Assembly (NCBI RefSeq): GCF_947503465.1
Contig: NZ_CANNDN010000002.1
Coordinates: forward strand, 248,001 to 312,000
Direction of reading: 5' to 3'
DNA length: 64,000 nucleotides
Source of the DNA: an uncultured Tateyamaria sp.
GTDB taxonomy: Bacteria > Pseudomonadota > Alphaproteobacteria > Rhodobacterales > Rhodobacteraceae
Position numbers and translations under genes: made by a program. Position 1 is the first letter of the stretch; every line of letters starts with the position of its first letter. Shown one piece after another: positions 59,995 to 64,000 of this stretch. Below the pieces are notes generated by a model that made no database searches, had not been told where the DNA came from, and saw nothing but the letters and a program-made list of their open reading frames with translations.

Positions 59995-60981
59995 ATGACA
60001 TCAGATATCTCCGCAGTGCGACAGGGGTTGCACGCCATTTGGGCCGCCGAGGATGCCGCAGCGCAGCAGGCGTTCAGAACCTGTTTTGCACCTGATTGCG
60101 CTTTCTTTTTCTCGCATCCGGTGAACACGCCGCAAGACGCCTGGGCCGATGTCTATGCCCCGGTTCGCGCTGCACTGCGGCACGCGCGGCGCCGCGATGA
60201 AATTTTCATCTCCGGTCAAAACCGCCGCGCGGTGGGCGGCACCTGGATCGCGTCCTTCACCCACTATGTCGGCACCTTTTCCGCGCCATTATGGGGCCTC
60301 ACCCCATCGAATCGCCTCGCCTTCCTGCGCGCGGGTGAATTCTACCGGGTCGATGGCGACACGATCATCGAGGCACGGATCATCCTCGACCTGCCGGACC
60401 TGATGCGCCAGGCCGGGCGCGATCCGTTCGGCGGGCGCCTGGGGACCGAGATGCTGTTTCCCGGTCCCGCCACCCATGACGGGATATTGCCCATGGGCAA
60501 CGGCACGCAAAGCCTTGATTTAATTGAATCCATGCTGGGCGACCTGCATGTCTACGACCCCGAAACCGGCGCCTCCAAAGGGCAGACGGGCCGGGACGGA
60601 TACTGGGCAGATGACATGCTGTGGTACGGGCCGGGCGGGATCGGATCGAATTACCGCTGGGACGGGTTTGTCAAAGACCACCGCGCACCGTTCCTTGCCG
60701 CCTTTCCCGACCGCAAGGGCGGCAACCACTATGCCCGCATCGGCATGGGCAACTACGCCGCCATCTCGGGCTGGCCGTCGATGACAATGACACATCGCGG
60801 CCCCTATCTGGGCGTCGCCGCAACAGGCAGGGACCTGACGCTGCGCGTGATGGACTTCTATCGCTGCGCCGACGGTCAGATCGCCGAAAACTGGGTGATG
60901 CTTGATTACATGGACCTGTTTCGGCAAATGGGCGTCGACCTCATCGCACGATCAAACGCCCTGCCCCCTTCTTCTGGCTAG
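59995..60981 (+). CDS. Two-domain SnoaL/NTF2-like protein, divergent from the ABC operon
   Basis: 328 residues with two NTF2 halves (about 5-145 and 180-318). The second half has WYGPGGIGSNYRWDGFVKDH, FLAAFPDRKGG, VMDFYRCADGQIAENWVMLD and RQMGVDLIARSNA, the same order as at 49765 and 50811. The ATG at 59995 has only a weak AGG site. The last residues PPSSG and the TAG stop are written in the hairpin repeat E that follows. It shares the 59956-59975 palindrome with the transporter operon. Confidence 0.8.
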   Translation: MTSDISAVRQGLHAIWAAEDAAAQQAFRTCFAPDCAFFFSHPVNTPQDAWADVYAPVRAALRHARRRDEIFISGQNRRAVGGTWIASFTHYVGTFSAPLWGLTPSNRLAFLRAGEFYRVDGDTIIEARIILDLPDLMRQAGRDPFGGRLGTEMLFPGPATHDGILPMGNGTQSLDLIESMLGDLHVYDPETGASKGQTGRDGYWADDMLWYGPGGIGSNYRWDGFVKDHRAPFLAAFPDRKGGNHYARIGMGNYAAISGWPSMTMTHRGPYLGVAATGRDLTLRVMDFYRCADGQIAENWVMLDYMDLFRQMGVDLIARSNALPPSSG

Positions 60982-61014
60982 AAATATCCCGGGGGTCTGG
61001 GGGCTGGCCCCCAG
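60968..61014 (-). repeat. Intergenic hairpin repeat, copy E
   Basis: Read on the minus strand: hairpin CTGGGGG-CCAG-CCCCCAG (61014-60997), ACCCCCGG, then TATTTCTAGCCAGAAGAAG. The last 19 bases are identical to copy D in inverted orientation. It provides the stop codon and last codons of the SnoaL gene at 59995, and lies just after the gcdH stop. Confidence 0.7.
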
Positions 61015-61022
61015 TCCGGCGC

Positions 61023-62246
61023 TCAGAAAAACGCCTGCAATCCGGTCTGAGCGCGGCCCAGGATCAACGCATGCACGTCATGCGTCCCCTCATAGGTGTT
61101 GACCGTCTCCAGGTTGACCATATGGCGCATGACCTGAAACTCACCCGAAATCCCGTTGCCGCCATGCATGTCGCGCGCCGCCCGCGCGATCTCCAGCGCC
61201 TTGCCGCAATTGTTGCGTTTCACGATGGAAATCATCTCGGGCGCGGCCTGTGCCGCATCCATCAGCCGCCCGACCTGCAAGGAGGCCTGCAGGCCCAGCG
61301 TGATCTCGGTCTGCATGTCCGCCAGCTTCTTCTGGAACAGCTGCGTCTGCGCCAGCGGCTTGCCGAACTGCTTGCGGTCCAGCCCGTATTGACGCGCGGC
61401 GTGCCAGCAGAACTCGGCCGCCCCCATCGCCCCCCAGGAAATGCCATAGCGCGCGCGGTTCAGACAGCCGAACGGCCCTTTCAACCCCTGCACATCCGGC
61501 AACAGCGCATCCTCGCCCACCTCGACCCCGTCCATCACGATCTCGCCCGTGATGGAGGCGCGCAGCGACAGCTTGTTCTCGATCTTCGGCGCAGACAGCC
61601 CCGCCATGCCCTTTTCCAGGACAAAGCCCCGGATCTTGCCACCATGGGCGTCCGACTTGGCCCAGATCACGAACACATCCGCGATAGGCGCGTTCGAAAT
61701 CCACATCTTCGATCCGTTCAGCACATAGCCGCTGTCCGTCTTGCGCGCGGTTGTCTTCATGCCCGCCGGGTCGCTGCCCGCGTCGGGTTCGGTCAGGCCA
61801 AAACACCCGATCCACGCGCCCGAGGCGAGTTTGGGCAGGTATTTCTGCCGCTGCTCTTCCGACCCGTAGGCATAGATCGGATAGATCACGAGGGACGACT
61901 GCACCGACATCATCGACCGGTACCCGCTGTCGATGCGCTCGACCTCGCGGGCGACCAGACCGTAGGACACATAAGAGCCGCCCAGACCGCCGTAGTCTTC
62001 CGGCAGCGTCACGCCCAAGAGGCCCATCTCTCCCATCTCGCGGAAGATGTCGGGGTCGGTGGCCTCCTCCGCAAAGGCGCTGACAACGCGCGGCGCCAGC
62101 TTTTCATGGGCATAGGCCTGCGCCGAGGCCTGGATCATCCGTTCGTCCTCATTCAGCTGGTCCGACAGGCGCAACGGGTCGGACCAGTCAAAGGACCCAA
62201 GGTCCGGCGCGTCCTTGGCCTTCAGGATCTTTGTCTCGACGTTCAT
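61023..62246 (-). CDS. gcdH: Glutaryl-CoA dehydrogenase
   Basis: 407 residues, acyl-CoA dehydrogenase fold with FAD. It oxidises and decarboxylates glutaryl-CoA to crotonyl-CoA in lysine, tryptophan and aromatic breakdown. [20 protein letters not shown] is the FAD/substrate block, and the catalytic Glu is in [19 protein letters not shown] near the C terminus. The start at 62246 is used; an upstream Met at 62285 adds 13 residues. Confidence 0.9.
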   Translation of the reverse strand: MNVETKILKAKDAPDLGSFDWSDPLRLSDQLNEDERMIQASAQAYAHEKLAPRVVSAFAEEATDPDIFREMGEMGLLGVTLPEDYGGLGGSYVSYGLVAREVERIDSGYRSMMSVQSSLVIYPIYAYGSEEQRQKYLPKLASGAWIGCFGLTEPDAGSDPAGMKTTARKTDSGYVLNGSKMWISNAPIADVFVIWAKSDAHGGKIRGFVLEKGMAGLSAPKIENKLSLRASITGEIVMDGVEVGEDALLPDVQGLKGPFGCLNRARYGISWGAMGAAEFCWHAARQYGLDRKQFGKPLAQTQLFQKKLADMQTEITLGLQASLQVGRLMDAAQAAPEMISIVKRNNCGKALEIARAARDMHGGNGISGEFQVMRHMVNLETVNTYEGTHDVHALILGRAQTGLQAFF

Positions 62247-62452
62247 GCGGTCCTCCACCTGTCTTCCTGCATGCCCAAGCGGCACGGCTTGCTTATGTAC
62301 TTAATGTCCGACGCCGCCGGTGACCATGCGACATCCAAACAATGCGCCACAACCCGGCCCGGTCCATGCCTCATTTCAGCCGCAATCGGCGCGCATAGAC
62401 AGCATATACGATTCTGTCTTTCGGGTGGGGCCGAAGCAAAAGGAGTGCTGGC

Positions 62453-62803
62453 ATGAAGCGCGCAATGCAATTTGGGGCCGTTCTGGCGACGCTGACGGCG
62501 GCCACTGCTGTCTCGGCGGCTGAACACGAGATTCTGATCCTGCCCGACGCCTATTTCCCCTCCATCCTCTACCTGGATGAAGGCGACACGGTGAGGTTCA
62601 CCAACCTGACCGGAACCGAACACAACATCATCTCCAAACACGGCAGCTGGGCCCTGGGTCCGATCTCCGATCAGGCATCCGTGACGATGGTCGTGGACGA
62701 AACCGTTCAAACGACATTCTACGATGCCGACAACCTGTCGGAAGAGGACGGCTCCTACCTCGTGCAGGGCAACATCAGCTTTGCGGACGCGCCGCTCGAC
62801 TAA
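62453..62803 (+). CDS. Small secreted cupredoxin-like protein
   Basis: 116 residues. A signal peptide (about 1-22, ATAVSAAEHE) precedes a single beta-sandwich resembling cupredoxins: LYLDEGDTVRFTNLTGTEHN (about 39-58) and the last strand GNISFADAP. The copper set usually includes a Cys and a C-terminal His or Met; only the His of EHN is obvious, so electron transfer is doubtful. Its stop overlaps that of the convergent SRAP gene. Confidence 0.65.
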   Translation: MKRAMQFGAVLATLTAATAVSAAEHEILILPDAYFPSILYLDEGDTVRFTNLTGTEHNIISKHGSWALGPISDQASVTMVVDETVQTTFYDADNLSEEDGSYLVQGNISFADAPLD

Positions 62804-63471
62804 CCCGCGATCGGGTCGATCAGGCCGGGCCCCGCGGCCCGGTTGGAATTGACCGCCGTGTCGACACGGTGCCAGCACAGCGCATCATCGGGGGCGGCCC
62901 GCATCAGCGTGGCGGCCCCCTTGCCCTGTTCGCCCAGCCACAGGCCGATATCGTCCCGCTCCAGGATCACCGGCATGCGGTGATGGATGGCGGACATCGG
63001 CGCATTGGCCCCTGTGGTGACGATGGCGGCGGTCCGCATGGGCGGATCCTCCGCACCTTTCAGCATCCAGTCCTGCCACACGGCGGCAAAGGCCAGCGGC
63101 GCGCCATCCGAGCGGGTGATGTACCAGGGCAGCCGCGTATCCCCGTCGCGCGTCCATTCATAAAACCCTGTGGCCAGGATCACGGCCCGCCGTTCCCGGC
63201 AGGCCGCGCGAAAGGCCGGCTTTTCGGCAATCGTCTCGGCCCGCGCGTTGATCAGAAGCGGCCCGTCATTCGGCGTCTTGTACCAGTGCGGGATGAACCC
63301 CCAGCGCATGGGCGCAAGGCGGCGCTGCCCGTCCTGACTGCGCACGACATGAACGGCATCAGTGGGACAGACGTTGTAGTTGGGTACATCCGGCAGGTCA
63401 TTCGCGGGCACGGCCGCGAACAATTGCGCCATCGCGTCCTGGGGCAGGGTCACGGCAAAACGTCCACACAT
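62800..63471 (-). CDS. SOS-response-associated peptidase (SRAP/YedK)
   Basis: 223 residues. Catalytic Cys2 in MCGRF, the INARAETI block, ATGFYEW with its Glu, and HHRMPVIL with the active-site His are all present. The protein forms a thiazolidine crosslink with abasic sites in single-stranded DNA, shielding them during replication. The start must be 63471 so that Cys2 is the first residue after Met removal; the frame is open further upstream but without homology. Confidence 0.94.
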   Translation of the reverse strand: MCGRFAVTLPQDAMAQLFAAVPANDLPDVPNYNVCPTDAVHVVRSQDGQRRLAPMRWGFIPHWYKTPNDGPLLINARAETIAEKPAFRAACRERRAVILATGFYEWTRDGDTRLPWYITRSDGAPLAFAAVWQDWMLKGAEDPPMRTAAIVTTGANAPMSAIHHRMPVILERDDIGLWLGEQGKGAATLMRAAPDDALCWHRVDTAVNSNRAAGPGLIDPIAG

Positions 63472-63570
63472 GCCCGCATGGTTAACGCAGCAAAAGACAA
63501 ATCGTAAGGCGGATCTTGATCCGGCAAGGATCGTTCGCGCGCACCTTGCGCGCCCGCCCGACCCCAAGAA

Positions 63571-63600
63571 AAAAAGGCGAGGCCACGGCCCCGCCTTTTC
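63571..63600 (-). terminator. Terminator of the 5'-nucleotidase gene
   Basis: On the minus strand AAAAGGCGGGGCC then GGCCTCGCC, closing a GC-rich stem with one mismatch, and a run of seven T. It lies about 35 bases after the stop at 63635. Confidence 0.8.
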
Positions 63601-63634
63601 GACAGCATAGCGCGCAGACGGTCTGCGCCGCCGT

Positions 63635-64000
63635 TTACTTCGCCGTGATACGACCGTCGGTATAGGGCGTGAACGGCCCCTGTTCGGCCAGGTACTCGGC
63701 CGTCACGTCCGCCAGGTCGGGACCGAAGTCATAGGCATTGGCCGCATCCACGAACATGGCATAGCCGTCGCCGCCATTGCGGACATAGTTGTTGCTGACC
63801 ACGCCATAGATCTTGTCCATCTCGATGGGCGCACCGCCCACCATGACGTCGCTGACCCGCGCACCGGCCGGCTTGGCCTTGTCAAAGGCATAGCTCATGC
63901 CGGCCACCTGCGGGAACCGGCCCGCGCCATCCTCGATCTGGCCCACGCCGTTCTCAAGCGCCGCCACGATGGCCGCCCCCGACACCTGGAAGGTCGACAG
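63635..64000 (-). CDS. Metallophosphatase/5'-nucleotidase, C-terminal part (runs off the window)
   Basis: Only the last 121 codons are inside the window. The visible part is the C-terminal 5'-nucleotidase domain: LENGVGQIEDGAGRFPQVAG and MDKIYGVVSNNYVRNGGDGY, the block that binds the nucleoside base, followed by MFVDAANAYDFGPDLADV. The family hydrolyses nucleotides or UDP-sugars in the periplasm; a metallophosphatase domain should lie to the right of the window. Confidence 0.85.
   Translation of the reverse strand: MSTFQVSGAAIVAALENGVGQIEDGAGRFPQVAGMSYAFDKAKPAGARVSDVMVGGAPIEMDKIYGVVSNNYVRNGGDGYAMFVDAANAYDFGPDLADVTAEYLAEQGPFTPYTDGRITAK

Noticed and set aside
1-64000. Integrated mobile element or prophage
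   Set aside because: No transposase, integrase, phage structural gene or tRNA attachment site was seen; only the small hairpin repeats recur.

Overview
The window is GC-rich, gene-dense chromosomal DNA that looks like a marine alphaproteobacterium of the Rhodobacterales (Roseobacter group). The evidence is the gene order rpsA-ihfB-lapA-trpF-trpB, a SAM/SAH-type riboswitch in front of metK, an irr gene next to fabA/fabB/fabI, many GTGA/ATGA overlaps, and a family of short GC-rich hairpin repeats at gene ends. I saw no tRNA, rRNA, CRISPR array, transposase or prophage gene.

Layout. 1-2.9 kb: an exported nitroreductase-like gene (cut by the window edge), L-lactate dehydrogenase (lldD) with two operator-like inverted repeats upstream, and an MFS transporter. 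3-7.2 kb: rplY, pth, a DUF2332 protein, a membrane-anchored serine hydrolase and a DUF2237 protein. 7.2-8.5 kb: a cassette of two aspartate-rich secreted proteins (one PepSY-like) and a membrane-bound LuxR-type regulator. 8.7-13.6 kb: trpB, trpF, lapA, ihfB, rpsA. 14-25.2 kb: a methyltransferase, a YbjN-like secreted protein, then metK-lnt-corC-ybeY-phoH, two secreted proteins sharing a Cys-containing motif (a lipoprotein and an OmpA protein), miaB, an unassigned protein and a short chemoreceptor-like protein. 25.2-30.5 kb: irr, a 2-oxoglutarate oxygenase, fabA, an exported metallo-beta-lactamase-fold hydrolase, fabB and fabI. 30.5-32.3 kb: a sulfotransferase, a small membrane protein and an FKBP isomerase.

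32.4-41.9 kb (+): a close-packed run of a HAD hydrolase, alpha/beta hydrolase, threonine-dehydratase-like enzyme, EEP nuclease/phosphatase, pcaD, pcaB, MFS exporter, zinc alcohol dehydrogenase and an enolase-superfamily sugar-acid dehydratase. It meets, stop codon on stop codon, a very long minus-strand run (59.9 down to 41.9 kb). That run begins with a complete sugar-type ABC importer (ATPase, binding protein, two permeases) and a GMC flavoenzyme. It continues with SnoaL/NTF2-like proteins, a HisD-family dehydrogenase, an SDR, a LacI regulator, PPOX, cupin, methyltransferase, MetE-like, RraA-like and CIA30 proteins. A fifth SnoaL-like gene is divergent from the ATPase gene, and a perfect 20-bp LacI-style palindrome sits between them. 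This SnoaL-rich import and catabolism locus is the least explained and most interesting part of the window; its substrate cannot be read from the sequence.

61-64 kb: glutaryl-CoA dehydrogenase, a cupredoxin-like secreted protein, an SRAP (YedK) protein and the C-terminal part of a 5'-nucleotidase that runs off the window.

All calls are from reading the translated sequence and neighbourhood; no database search was run.
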